This document shows, piece by piece, positions 1 through 13,505 of a DNA stretch of 64,000 nt. The notes under the pieces were generated by a model. It did not search any database. It was not told where the DNA came from and saw only the letters and a list, made by a program, of their open reading frames with translations. Each line of letters opens with the position of its first letter. Within the stretch, counting starts at the first letter, position 1. This DNA is from Latrodectus hesperus. Taxonomy: Eukaryota > Arthropoda > Arachnida > Araneae > Theridiidae. The stretch is taken from the NCBI GenBank assembly GCA_037975125.1, contig CM075851.1, positions 77,305,063 to 77,369,062 on the forward strand, given 5' to 3'. Both the position numbers and the translations under genes were made by a program.

Positions 1-3000
1 GAGATTCATACAATGTTTTAAAATTACTATTAGAAATTTTTATTTTAGAATGAAAAAACAATTAAGCTATCAAAAATTCCATAAATTGAATTCAAAATGT
101 GCTTTATTTCAGGAATTATTTCATGAATTTTAAAATATATAGTCGCATTTAGAAATTTATATAAATATTCCTTAAAATTTTAATAATCTATAATAAAACT
201 TATATCCACCATATAAAATACTTTGATGGAAAAATTATTTGAACACAATCAACAAAATGAAATTCCTGGTAATTAATTTTGTATTAAATATAAAAATATA
301 AATTTAAATTTGCTTTCATAAGAGAAAGTCATTTTCGCTTATCTAGATTGTATAAAATTACAAGCGCATATATCTTATGTAAATCAGAGATAATCTCAGC
401 CAGTTTGACATTTATTATATTAAAATGCGAGTAATATAGCCACTTCTTTTATCAGATACATTGTTTATTTGTCATATAAAGCTTTTAATGGGGAAAATGT
501 TTTAGTTGAAGTCATTTTTTGATTAATAGAAACTTTTGGTCACATGATGCACATTTAAGAATACTGTAAAATATTCTGTAAAATATGAGCGAATAAAAAA
601 ACTGGAAAGCATAAAAGAACTTGAAATATTAATGAAACAATAGCAATAAAAGTAATTAGAATTGTGTTGCGCAACTATGATATTTAATTCGGTTGTGTTT
701 GTTGAAATATCACTTTCAAAAAGATGTTTACTCTCATAAATCATTTTGTTCAAATAAGAGTGAATAAATAACACATTTACTTTAAAGCATATTTTAAATA
801 TTGAATTGTAGATGATTACATATAAAGGTTAATTTGTTTTCCTGATAAACATTGAAAACATATGTGACTGCCATAATGATGAATAACTTTATATCAAAAT
901 TTAAATAAATAGAATAAAACTTAAATGTATGATGTACCTCGTAAGGAGAGAAAAGTGATTTTTATTTATAGGAATACGCTAAATCTTCAATAAAGATGTC
1001 TCATTCTATAAATGATGTTCGGAATGACAATAGGATAATAAATTTGTAATTCAAATTCTTCGCTACATTTATTAAATATTTACTCACCTTATCATTTGCA
1101 CTAATTTTAAGATGCAGAAATTTAATGCGAAAGTAAAAATCCAAAAATATGTACAATCAATTTTTGATGAAGAACGTTGCATGATTTTTTCATGTTTACA
1201 TGGTTATAAAGTACATTGCATGGTAAAGCAATATAAATTTTGATATTTTAAGCTTACAAATATCAAAATGTTTCAAAAACTACTTTTGAATATGACAAAA
1301 CATGCTGGATAGCAAAATTTAAAAATACGTTACTTGTGTTTTTAATTAATTTTATATATGATTGAATTTTTTGTAAAAAGTTGCGAGTACTTACATAACT
1401 TTAATTGTATATCTATTAGTTGACAATAATAATTTAATAAATATGTTTATTAAATTATTTCCATAAACTAATACTTGTATTCTTTTAATATTTACAATAA
1501 TTTAACTATCCGTAAAATCTTTAAGTACTTTAAAACATATATAAGGTTCTGAGTTACAAAAGTGTGAATAATTGGTAATTTAATTTTTATAATTTGAACA
1601 GACTTTATTAAAGATGATTAATCCACAGGTTCAGTAAAATTTCATTAATATTTTTATAATATTAAGGTTAATTAATTTGAAGAAATTTCCTCCACGCAGT
1701 TAAAGCATTTCATGAGTTCCAAAATTTATCAAAATTTGTAATGAAGGTTATATAATATGATGTAATGATGATTATATAGATGACTTAGAATGTCTAAATT
1801 GAATGCATTGTTTCCTGAAAAAAACTTCTGATTAGAGAAATTGCATATGAGAAGTGAAGTTGATGTGAAATCAAGATCAGATATCTCTAGCAGTAATACC
1901 AGATATGTACGCATACCTGGTATTACTAAATAAGTTTAGAAGTTTAAAATTAGTGAGTCTAAATATATCCGTGTTAACATCGTTAAAAATACTACTTTCT
2001 CTAATTTTGTTACCGATATCAGTGTTTCATAAAGTTACCTACAATACTATTTGATAATACTACTGAAAAAGGGAATGTAATAACCTACCAGCAAAAATAT
2101 CATAACTGATAAAGGAAGAAAAGGGATGAACAAATAGACGCTTATATTCTTTTGCAAAATATTGAAAAATATACAAAAATAAATCAAAGTCTAGTTAAAT
2201 GTGGGATGTTCGTGACATCAATATAAGTAATAAATTCATTAACAGGTTCCTAAAGAAAATTTATCTAAGATTTACATAATAAGAAATAAAATTTAAAAAT
2301 TGCTAATCTATGTTAAAAATACTGTGAGATTAATGCATTTAATATATTATGCAAGGAATAAATGAAATTCGACTATTTTATATTTCGATAAAGCTTTTTT
2401 TGATAAATAGTCTCAATGAGAAATCCAAGCTGTCTTGATTAAATACGTTATAAAGTGCATTAAATAAAATACAGTCCTAGTATTACTCAAATTTTTATTA
2501 TCAGATAAATTATATAATATTTATATGAAATATTTATAAACTTCTTAGGATAACAAACAAAAAGGAATTGAATATGTTTGTCATGTAAAAATGAAATTAA
2601 CTTAGGTTAATGAAATTTTTTAAGGTTTCAGTAAATTACTGTAAAATATGTAAATCTGTAAATTAAATCTGCAAATTACTTTAAATTACATTAAATATAG
2701 AATATGTGTTATAACTATGCTATAATAAAAAGTTTAGTTGCACTATTATTAAGTTAATTTAACAAAAAAATTTAAATAAAATTTTAAAATAAGCAAAACT
2801 TGTTTTTTAAAAATATTAAATAAATGGATAAGAATACATTATTCCTTCATTATTCGAAGCACTATGTTTAAAATTGAAAACATATGTATCAGGTTTTATG
2901 ATAAATAAATGATTTGAAAAATAAATATGAAGTTTCTTGCATGAGACAAATAACGAGAAACATTTTTTATTAATGGAATAAAAGTTTTTTATACAATTAG

Positions 3001-4369
3001 CATTCAAAAACTAAGCCAAATTTATCTTTTTAATGATGATGACTTTCCGGTTATAGAAATTTTTTGATGAAAATTTTGGGAGAAGTAAGTTAAGAAAAAA
3101 TATGGAACATTTTACAGAAGCAGATAAGATGCCAGTGACAGAGAATCAATATCTATTACAAATGAAAGTGCTATTTTGCAAAGGACGGTTATAGATTTAA
3201 GCATTTTTCATAAACGGCTGCTATTAATCAAATTAGTTGAAAGAATTTAATTTTGCGCATATCCAGAAGCGAAAGTTATTACTCTGAAATGTGATGCGTA
3301 TCTTTTTTCCACTGTAACCTGAATGCCTAATTGGGTTGGGGGAAAATGAAAACAGTAAAAAATATGGATTTTTTTATTCCAGTTTCTCAACTTCAGGGTT
3401 GAGGAAAAATTCTTAAGTATATTATTAGATAAATCAAGCTGGGGTGTAGGGAATTTAATTTATTTAGTTAAGAAGTTTGCGAAACGGAAAGAAAACAACA
3501 CTAGAGTTATGAAAATAACATTGCGGCAATATTTTAAAAGATATGTTAATATTGATAAGCGTTTTTTGAAAAATAAATATATGAAATAAGTTGAAAAATT
3601 ATTTTTTAGATAAAGTTGTAATTTTTTTCAATTAAACAACATGGATTACTTTGACACTTCTATTATTAGCACTATTTTTGTCTTTTTATTTATTTTTTGA
3701 TACAATTTATTTTTCAAAAAAAAATGATAAAACATAATCTACACTTTTAGCAGTATATAATTTAGGCAATAAAGAAATTTCCATACATTTTATAAAAAAA
3801 AGCAGATTTATGTACCTTAAAATGCATATTCTGCGATTATTAATAAAGTTGAAGGAATTATTATTTCAAAAATCCCATTATATTTTTATAATTATGTCAA
3901 TGATAAATAATATATTTTAACGTAAAAGAAAATTTGAAAATCTTATAATTATTTGAATCATTTTAATAAAATATTTTTGAAATAATAATTTTCATTACCA
4001 TTTTTTAAATGATGCAACATATTTACACACATTTAAAGTGAAAAGATAATTACGTACCTGACTATTTAATATATAAGAGATACCTAATTTTAAGACAACA
4101 ATTTTTTAATTCAATAAAGGACTTAGTGCATTTATTTTTTAAACTATGAAATTTTGCAAATTTGACTTATGAACAACTAAATGCTACATAATTTTTCTGA
4201 TAGTGATAATTTTCTTACGGACAAGTATACTTCAGCGAAAAGAGAAAAAATAACAAATCAATAGTATATACAAAATAATAAAGTTAATAAAGTAAACAAA
4301 CATTTATTTGCTCTTCATTCTCAAAACTCCCACAATCTTCTATAACACTTAACGTATATATTTACAGTC
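1..4369. other. AT-rich DNA without recognisable genes
   Basis: All frames are broken by frequent stops. The few open stretches (60-83 codons) have the same base composition as their surroundings and no recognisable motif. A mildly less AT-rich patch near 3040-3360 has no sustained reading frame. I see nothing else I can support. Confidence 0.6.
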
Positions 4370-4396
4370 TAATTGCATTAATGTGACCATTCTAAT
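4369..4396 (-). repeat. Terminal-repeat-like end of the 4.4-kb Tc1 remnant
   Basis: The plus-strand string ATTAATGTGACCA, just past the 3' end of the transposase reading, nearly matches the terminal repeats of the element at 14526-15717 (ATTAATGCGACCA and ATTAATGTGACCA). It marks the likely transposon end. The partner repeat at the other end was not found. Confidence 0.55.
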
Positions 4397-4910
4397 TCCA
4401 GTACTGTGGCCAGCTGCGCTAAATTACGAGTGTGAAGATTCATTCCGCAATCAACCCGATTGAGTTGTACCCATAAATTCTCAATTGGACTTAAGTCAGG
4501 TTAGTTTGCTGGTCAGAAGATAAACTCATCCAGGCGTTTTTTGTACTAAACACGTAACTTGCCAGCTGTATGAAACATTGCATTGTTCTGCTGGTAGACG
4601 CATAATAATCCTTATATAAATAATAATAATCCTGATAAAAATTAATTCGCATATAAGGGTGGACATGGTCCACAAGAAAAGATCCTTGCATGCATTGTGA
4701 TCTATCATGCCTTCCACAATGATGAGTGAACCCAGAGAATACTAGGAAACCATTCCCTAGAACATAATGTTCCTGCCTCAACTATGGACGGTTTAGGCAG
4801 TGGTTGCAGAGTTTTGCTTTTGAAGGATTCAAGTCTTATACGCCAATGTTCACCATCTTTCCAATGGAGCATAAGAAGTGGGGTGTGTATGTATTCATCA
4901 GATTTCAAGA
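4369..4910 (-). pseudogene. Tc1-like transposase remnant, C-terminal part
   Basis: Read on the minus strand this is the catalytic part of a Tc1/mariner-superfamily (IS630-Tc1) transposase, the enzyme that cuts and pastes its own element at TA sites. A piece starting KSDEYIHT near 4905 may carry the first catalytic Asp. It runs into VEAG, the spot where the family has a glycine-rich VMVWG block. Then comes DHVHPYM (about 4630-4660), a usual Tc1 segment. QQNNALFHTAG (about 4565-4595) replaces the family's QQDNA..HTA, so the second catalytic Asp is Asn (codon 4585-4587). PDLSPIENLW (about 4468-4490) keeps the last catalytic Glu at 4480-4482, exactly 34 residues on, as in DD34E. The N-terminal DNA-binding half is missing and the frame is interrupted several times, with AT-rich sequence inserted near 4600-4640. 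It is dead. Confidence 0.85.
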
Positions 4911-7900
4911 ATTTTGCTTTTTACTTAAGCTTTGAATATTTAAGTAAAAAAAAGTATTTGCTCTTTATTAACACTTCAAAAAAATGCTAAACATTAATTT
5001 ATGGTCCATCAATATTAAAAAATTTGGTTGCACAGTCACTGGAAAATTTATATAATGATTTATACATATAAGTTGATAGTTGCAATCTATCTTTGAAGAA
5101 AACTATGAATGTGCGCAGTCTGCCAATTACTTAAAAAGTACTTCATTTAGTATGAGAGAACTGAGATTTACAAAAATAATAATCAAGAAATTCAACATAT
5201 AGGACAATCTTTGAAAATTAAAATATCATATCTAAATAATATTTCTAACTTTCTTCTATTTGCATAGTATTTTAAGAATGTTAAGCATATGATTTGACAA
5301 TATAATATAATGAGTTACATTAATCAGATAAAAATATAAAATTTCATTGAATTTTCGAGCTGATTTTCTATTTTTAAACACACACAATAAATACTATAAT
5401 TTCTTTAATGTGTCCCCAATTTTTATAAAGAATTAAATTTTTAATAGAATCAATACTTTTTCTTAATCACAATCTAATTTTTGTCTTATAAACTAACGTG
5501 AATTTATATATGTTAGTTGTAAATCCTCATCAGAATATATTAAAATCATCTTGACTTTCAAACTAAAATGTACTGTTGCTTCTTAAATTTACAATAGAGT
5601 TCACAGTTTAAAGAAGAACAATCCTATTTTACAGATAAGTAAACCATTTATATATAATAAGACTACGTAGCGTTATTAAGAGCGTTCCTGTTTTTTTTAA
5701 TATCTGTATTATATAATTTTTGAGTGTTTTGCATACTGGAAGCAAAATTTATAGATACTCTTTAAAATATATGCACTTTCTTAAGCAGACTTTTTTATTC
5801 TTTTGAATAAATAATAAAACTATTTTCATATTAAGTCAGAAAATAGAAAATTTCCTATTTTGCTATTTTTACAGTTTTTAATTTTGAAAATTTAAGTTTT
5901 ACACCATATAATACAGAATATTATGCACCATATAAATCTCTTTATCTAAGAAATTAATTATTTTTGAATTCAAAACTAGGAAAAATCAAAGACAAGGATC
6001 AATATTTTTAATGATTCAAAGTTACAAATGAATAATAGGAACTGCTTATACAGCAAAACAAATTCTTTCAAGTTCAGAATCATTTAAAATCAAATCTTTA
6101 CTTTTAATAGTTTAGAGCACATTCTTCAAGAAAGGAAATTCATTCTCATTAAATTCCGAAGTCTCTGAAGAAAGTGTTCGTAATCAAATGTCGATAACAC
6201 TTACTTTTAATCGATTTCAACAAAATGATGTTAGTGCAATTGTAATTTCAAAAGAAAAGAACTATTATTTGGCAAAAAGTAATTTTTGTATTTGAAATTA
6301 TCGCTAGTGTATGTGAAATGAGGGAAATATTCGAATTGAAATAAATTTTCGGGCATCATTAAGGGAAGAACTAATGACATAAGTCTTCGAATGATTGCAG
6401 ATTTTAACGACTTTCCACAATTATAAAACCATATTTTAACTAAAGTAAAGTATAGACGATTACAATATCTGAAATATATCGTAGATCATACGTTTTTAAT
6501 TGTTATTGTAGAGGAAATTTAAACACGTTTTAAAAATATAATCAACGCATTTAATAAAATTCGTTTTTATAATTATAATAATAAAATTATAAAATAAATT
6601 TTATAATAATAAAATAAAATTTAATAAAATTTTAAATTTAAAAAAAAATAGCTTAAAAATGTGCAGTTTACCTTTTCAACTAAAATAACAAATGTAATTA
6701 GAAATTTTTACAAAACAAAGAATAGGATTTTAAATAAAATTCTATCATTATGTTCCAATAATTGTGATAAACTTAATGTTAAGAGGATTATTGTGACAAT
6801 GGAGGCCATTCATTGTGATATACATCATATGAAATTTACTTAAGATATTTTTTTCCTTAAATTTTATAACAGACATTTTACAATTAATTCTAATCTTTGA
6901 TTTAAATAAAGATTACTATCCATAAAATATCATTTATTGAAAATTAGAATACTAATGCAATTCAAAAACATAGAAGATATAACTAAAATAAGAAATTAAT
7001 AAGCAACAAATAAGGATTTAAGTTAATTACATAAGAGGACAATTTTAAGGGAAGATATCTGTTGAACTAAAAATTAAATTTCAAAATTATTAAGCTTTAG
7101 AAAATCAATAATGTTGAAGTTTCATAAGTAAATATTAATTTAACAAAATACAATGTAAATATTTAACATTTAAGTATTAATACTAAATCAAAGTGAAATC
7201 AATCAAAGACTTTTGTCAACTACAGCTCTTTCAATTGACCTTTATAAGCCTTAAATATTTTTTGCATATGATTAATTAAAATTAAAAACAAAATTTTGCT
7301 GTTGCAATTTTCCCATGAATTTATGTTAGTAAAAATATTAATTACGTGCAAATACAATTTTATCTCTGATCTACACAATAAAATCTCTGGTTGTAACTTG
7401 GAATGAAAAAAAACAAAATCTTCATTTAACATTTCAATTTAATTTCAAGTTTTCGTATACATTCAGTTTTACATGTTTATTTAAATACGAAATAACAATT
7501 TTACCAATAGATATTCGCCACTTACTAAAGTTGAAGAATTTACTTGTCTAAAATGAAGCCAAGAAAATATTTAAAAAAGCTAATACTGGTTTATCAAAAC
7601 ATGTATAGTAATGAATGAAAATTTCTGAGTTTTAGCAAAGCTGGATATAATGTGAATCAAAATAATAATTGATTATCTGATCAATTCAGATATTGATTAG
7701 ATGATTTTAGACTGACAAAAATATTTGGGTAAACATTATTGCCAAAATTAAATTATTTTGATAAATCTGGCTGTAATGTAACATACCATCATAAAATTTT
7801 AAAATATTCAAAGCTATAAAAATAAGAAATAATAATTATATCAAAAATTTCTACTTTCTAATTCCATTCATAAAATATAAAACATTTTAATCACGAATAA

Positions 7901-9639
7901 TTCGTTAAAATTGAAAAAATAAGGTCTAGAGCCAAGTACTGAATTTTTCATTTCACATCCAAAATTAGATATGTATTTGACAACTGATTTAGTCATATGC
8001 AAAAATGAATGAATACTGCATGAGAATATTTTGAAAAAACAATAAAAAACATTTTCTAGGTAAAAAAATCTTTTTACATTACTTTTTCAAAAATTATCTA
8101 TTAAACTATTTATAGGAAAAAGGTATTTGTGAAAACATCATAACTGTAACAACAATATTATTTTTTGCAATTATTTTCTATAAATATTTGAATGATAAAC
8201 TTATTATATTCTTTTAATATAATTCCTGGTCTTCTCTGCTTTTACTTTTGATGCATTCTACATATCCTTAAGGCGTTACACATTTTCCAATAGAAATGTC
8301 TCATATATGTCACTGTTACGAATAAATTATGCTTCTTCTTTTCTTGCATTTAGTGCAAACCCAAGTACAGGAGATTTATTTTCCCTTCTTTCCCAAATTA
8401 TACTTGGATGAATAAAATGAATGAAAAGAACATAGTACCTTTATTTGTGAGTGAGGGAAAATTATTCTGGGAACTTGCATTTTTTTTTCGGGTGAAAAAT
8501 ATCATATCTACTGAAATTAGTTCTTTTTATTTGTTTGGGTTCTCCCATTACAGCCTAAATTATTGCCTTACCCTTCGTTAAGCACTGAGGAAATAAGATT
8601 TTTATTTGTGAAGAAAAAGAAAAAAATGTAAAAACATACCAAGAATGGAAGGAAATAATCCTTTCGAAAATTAGAGTATAATTAATGTAGATTCTAGAAA
8701 AAGAGGAATAATAGGTATGAGTTTCAAAATGCACTCAACTTTCATAAAATCAAGGCATTAAATTTTAGAAATTTGGGAAAGAAACCACACTTCCTAGGGT
8801 GATAGCAAATATTAGACCAACAAATGAAAATTACAATGAAATTGTTAAAACTAATTATTACGATCTGAGAATTATTAATAAATTAAAATACGACTCCATC
8901 AAATTTTATCCATCAAAATGATAAAAAAGTAAAAATCATTATACATATTTCCCAACTATATTTTAAAAAAGTATTATTTCTTAAAAATTTTCATTTTTAC
9001 AATGATAATTCAACTTAGTTTGATTATTTTATATAGATTTATATTTTGTATTTTTAATTTTATGTTTGGTGTCTTGGAAAATGCCCATTTTTTCACGAAT
9101 TATTTTATTTTATGACTGTTGTATTTAAAAACAAATGAGAAAGAAAGTGATTATTGTTTTAAAACTATAACTGGTTTCCAAAGATATTCTGAAACTAGTA
9201 ATACCTAAAATAAATCAAATGCTACACTGGCAACTCAAATAATTCTGAAGATAAGATGATGTAAAAAATTTTAAATTTAAATAATTTACATTTTCTTTTA
9301 TGAAACAGAAAATATTTGGATATATTTAATAATATATGGAAACTAGTTAATTAATTTATCAATTTGTTAACTTTGGGACTTTCATTTAATTGCATATAAC
9401 AATAATATACAATAATGTATTATTAAAAATGTTTTTTAAATGTATACAATAAGTGTTTTCTTTAAAATAAATAATATTATCTAAATATTTACATAAAATT
9501 GTATATTATAATTATAACTGTAAGTATTTTAACGACAGCCATTTTCCCACTTTTTCAGTTTAAAATAAAAACAAATTTATGCACTTTAAAAAATAAACCA
9601 AAATCTACTTATATCACTAAACTAATGAATTCCCTGGCT
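4911..9639. other. AT-rich DNA without recognisable genes
   Basis: Uniformly AT-rich with many homopolymer runs and no sustained reading frame. The 60- to 70-codon open stretches near 6661-6843 and 7220-7432 are low complexity and expected by chance. No structured RNA, repeat unit or transposon motif was recognised. Confidence 0.55.
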
Positions 9640-10125
9640 TATTTAAAGACACTCAGATTTATATATTTTTAGCATAGCATTAATCAGGCGAACATAGATA
9701 CTTTAATAAAGCACCCAGGGCAAGCAGAACAGATTAATCAAATACACTCGAGAGAATACTTTGGCTAAAATTGGCATATCTGCTCCATTGAATAGTTAAC
9801 CAATGGTGAGATTAACTAACTTTGCAACCACAAAGCCATAAATCATGATTTTCACGCTTCCTTAAGGTACATGCTCTTTGGCTGACTTGAGCGCTTTCAT
9901 GATCACTCCACTACAAATAATAAAACCTGTAACTCTATTTAGCATGAAAGCCATCTTGTGATAATAGCAAATGCTGATATAGGTATTGATTCAGCGACCC
10001 AAATAGTGCTCCGACTATCAATAACGACGACTTGATTAGTTCAGATGAATAGGAAAAGTCATCTGCGAGAACATCGACACTCTATTGAGCGCGATTCATC
10101 TTGGCATGTGTCGTTTTCTCTGCAA
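9640..10125 (-). other. GC-raised island, possibly a decayed exon
   Basis: Clearly richer in G+C than its flanks. On the minus strand it begins with a strong splice-acceptor-like site, CCTTTGTCTTGCAG, with the exon side starting at 10119. Downstream, one frame reads SSLLIVGALFGSL (9992-10030). After a shift another reads MAFMLNRVTGFIICSGVIMK. The order recalls a transmembrane helix pair and following loop of a major-facilitator sugar transporter, but the key Gly-Arg loop motif is absent and stops interrupt every frame. The transporter reading is weak. The composition and acceptor are directly visible; the identity is inference. It could equally be an unrecognised transposon piece. Confidence 0.2.
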
Positions 10126-10795
10126 GACAAAGGTGAATATTATTCTATAGTTTGTTTATTATCTGTACATTTTGGCATTATTTTATTGATTCATTTGATG
10201 TATAGTTGCTTTTATGGTAATCTGTTATCATATTTCTAAATGAAATATAAAGTGGCAAATTGACATATTTAAAATGAATGATTCCAATTCTATATATATA
10301 CTGATATATTATTTCAGTAACATTAATTATGATTCTTAGAAATTCTTACAAGAAAATTATGCAGAAATCAATATTGTACCGGTGAAAAAGTCAAGCAATC
10401 TTTATATAAGAATTAATCTGATACTTTTTTTAAAACTATTTATTGCCTTTGTTGAAATTCGTATATTTTACTAAATATACATATCTTAATACAGTGTATC
10501 AAATTGTTAATTCATATATTTAATTTGAAAACAACTTATATAATAATATTTGCTTTTATATTAAAAAATATATATGAAACACTGAACTCTTTTAAACTGT
10601 TTAATTCAAAAAACAAGATAAATCATTGCAATGATTATTATGTTAATTTGAAAGTAAACTTATATTTTTATTTAATATATGATAGATATTATTATTTCTT
10701 ACAATACATTTATAATATTAATTTTGCATATAAAATAAATCTGTAAATATTGTTTAAATAATATTTTGTCATAAATTCGTACTATTTAAACACAT
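10126..10795. other. AT-rich spacer
   Basis: AT-rich sequence with low-complexity open stretches (for example 10504-10746) that lack coding composition. Nothing recognised. Confidence 0.5.
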
Positions 10796-10807
10796 ACTAT
10801 TTAGTTT
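10796..10807 (+). repeat. SINE target-site duplication, left
   Basis: ACTATTTAGTTT lies immediately before the SINE and is repeated exactly at 11117-11128 immediately after its (CAA)n tail. This is the signature of target-primed insertion. Confidence 0.9.
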
Positions 10808-11116
10808 GCCGACCAACTTGTCTAGTGATCAGCATGCCTGACTGCGGATAAGGTGGTCCTGGGTTCGAAACCCGGTTCGGGCATGGATGTACTTTTCCTC
10901 TCTATCTATCCTGTCTTTGTCCTTTCCTTGTATGAATGAGGTGTGAATGGTTGCCTACCCTATAAGCGGATTCCTATGGCATGTATGAAGAGCAAAGTCG
11001 TACTTTCACCTTCATGGTGCTCTAATTAAAACGAAAGACGCTCCCAATCGACTTAAATTCGCATAGCCAAGGCATAGCAAGCTTGGCTTTTCCAAGTGTC
11101 ATTAGTAACAACAACA
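10808..11116 (+). mobile_element. tRNA-derived SINE, copy 1
   Basis: A 309-bp non-coding retroposon. The first ~75 bases resemble a tRNA: a degenerate A box (TTGTCTAGTGATC, near 10818) and a perfect B box (GGTTCGAAACC, 10862-10872), the internal RNA polymerase III promoter. The tRNA-unrelated body includes CTGTCTTTGTCC and GAATGGTTGCCTACCC, both shared with the copy at 50090-50363. The tail is a short (CAA)n run. Perfect 12-bp target-site duplications flank it, so both ends are exact and the insertion is fairly young. The parental tRNA is uncertain because the anticodon stem is degraded. After about position 10990 the two copies differ strongly, so subfamilies or a composite 3' half are possible. 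Confidence 0.9.
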
Positions 11117-11128
11117 ACTATTTAGTTT
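11117..11128 (+). repeat. SINE target-site duplication, right
   Basis: An exact repeat of ACTATTTAGTTT from 10796-10807, directly after the (CAA)n tail. Confidence 0.9.
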
Positions 11129-11322
11129 TATTTATATTTCTCAGACATTAACTGTTACTGATGTCCACTTTTTATCATCTAAACAATGAATTTTACACTG
11201 TAAAATCATGCCTAGGAATATAGTTGATCGAAAAGAATTTATAATTTTGTATATGGATATATTTATTTAAATTCCATGGCTGATTAATTTATTGCAATAT
11301 AATACCATAATTTGCTTACAAG

Positions 11323-11539
11323 CATTTGCAAAATCCTAGGAGAATCCACACCCTTGGCGACAAACTAAAGAAAAGCGTCAAGCCCGAACAAAATTCCAGA
11401 AATAATTTGGTTTACTATATCAAGTGTATCGAAGTAGAGTTGCTACATAAGATTGGTGCAGACCACAATTATCGCCAACCAAAATCATTTGCCCCAAGAG
11501 TGTGGATAGGATCCAGCCCAAGCATTTATCACAGTGAAG
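11323..11539 (+). CDS. Candidate coding exon, unknown family
   Basis: A 217-bp stretch open in one plus-strand frame (72 codons plus one base), much richer in G+C than either flank. It is bounded by an acceptor-like TTTGCTTACAG-type end (TTGCTTACAAG, ending 11322) and a donor-like GAAG|GTAATT (GT at 11540). It would encode a basic, soluble-looking peptide starting HLQNPRRIHTLGDKLKK, with a middle IKCIEVELLHKIGADH and an end PRVWIGSSPSIYHSEG. The other two plus frames and the minus frames contain stops. I do not recognise the family. No neighbouring exon is visible within several kilobases. It could be an exon of a gene with very large introns, a pseudo-exon, or a fragment of an unrecognised repeat. 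Confidence 0.35.
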
Positions 11540-13505
11540 GTAATTTATGCATTCGTAGAAATTGAAATTTTAATATAAATACTAAAAAAAAATTCAAATG
11601 TATTAAGCTTAGCAAATTTTCATATACAATTGTAATTATTAAAGATTTTGATTAATTTCGATTTCTGGTTAATGATACAGTAGAAATGTATGGTAGTGTA
11701 TATCAAATCTTCGCCCATATATATTTTCTTATTTCAAATTTTTGTATTTTAATCACAATTATAAATATAAATTTTATCAAATATGATTTGTTTTATTATC
11801 TAATGAGAACACATATTTTGTAAAGTAAATAAGTAAATAATTAAGTTTTGCATATAAAATATGCAAAAAGTAATAAAAAAAATTACGTTTAAACAAAATT
11901 TAAAATTCATTATAACTTGAATACAGTACTGAAATATATCTGCGATTAAAAGGCACATTTTTAAACTCACATTTACAAAGAGCGCCACATTCTGACGCAT
12001 ATGTCCTGGTTATCTTTTTTATTGATTAATAGTATTAACAAATTAAATAAATACGAAATTTATATTTGGTATCGTAAAGAGCAGAATAAACAAAATCTTC
12101 GAACTTCACCTTAAAGGCATCAAGAAATTAACTACGATCAGCAGTTCGTTAATTTCTCTCTGTGAAAAAAAATCCAAAAGCAAGGAAACCGAAAGAGACG
12201 TCTTTGTTTCCCCTGGGAAATGTTTCGGGTGAAATTAAATGAGTTCTGTGTTTTCTGCTGAACTATCTAAGGCATGATAAGCAAATAAAAAACCTGAAAC
12301 TGATTTTTCTGCTGTTTTATCAAGAAATTATTGTCCTTTACTTTTCTTTATTCTTCGTTTTATATTTTGCGAGATCTTCATTATCTAAATATATTTTTGA
12401 TGACATGGAAGAAATAATTTTATTCAAAACATATGTAAGATATCAAAACAAAGGGTGTTTTAAACTTTTCATATATAATTCAATATTTTTGATGTTCATA
12501 AAATTTCTTTCATATTTTCATATATGTCACGGTTTCAAGTTTTATAATAAAGAGTTTCATGATAAAATAACGAAAAAAGCATACACATTGTTATTGAATT
12601 CCTTTTGTAGAAAAAACACATGCTTTATCTTTCTAAATTCATAATATTTTAGAAACTCTTAATTTTTTTGAATTTCATAAGCACTGAAATTGTTTGTATG
12701 TTAAATAATTCTTAAACATACCAAGTAATTTTAAATATTAAAATATATTTTCACATTTTCTGCTAGATACCTTAACAGTTGAAAATTGTTGGAAGCCATT
12801 TATGCATACATCTTCTATGTTTATACTAGTTAAGTAACATTTATTAAAAACAAAACGCTTAATATGAAACTTAGATACTTTGTACTGTATTGTCTAATGA
12901 CCTCAAACTTTTTATTAACATTTTGTACATTTTGCAGCTTTTATCCACAAAAAAATACCTTAAACAAGACCAATCACGTGTACTAGGAAGTTTATTTACA
13001 AAGCACGCAAGCACTTAAGTAAAAAAATTATTTTGACAAATTTTATGAATGCAGAAAACAAAAAAAGTTATATCCGTTTCCCATCTTCAACAACACCTTA
13101 AATCAAATTAAGGAGCTTCTTTATGATTAGTGGTCTAACCCCTATAGTATGCTACAGATTTAAACAATTTTAATAGAAATTAAAATAATCTATTTAATTT
13201 ATTTCTTATCAGCAGTCAGAAGCATGTCTCACAAGATTGTATCAAATCTTTTTAGATATAAAAAATTAAATTCAACATTTTTCGAGAAAAATCGATTTGA
13301 TTCAAAATTTTCTAGCACACAAATACTTAAATATTCTACTCATAAAATTTCCTAATATTTGAAACAGAATGAACATTACAATTTCAGTTTTAACAATCTC
13401 CATATTGGACATAACTAAAAATACTTTTTGCTAATAACATTAAATAAAATTTAAAATTCATTGTAGTAGAAAATTGCAATTTTTACGGTATGGATGTATT
13501 AATGA
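11540..13505. other. AT-rich DNA without recognisable genes
   Basis: Mostly AT-rich. A slightly GC-raised patch at about 12060-12280 shows no sustained reading frame and no repeat signature. The open stretch 12405-12644 is low complexity and looks accidental. Confidence 0.5.

Noticed and set aside
10808..10884. A functional tRNA gene
   Set aside because: The acceptor and anticodon stems do not pair properly, and the sequence continues into a SINE body with a CAA tail and target duplications.
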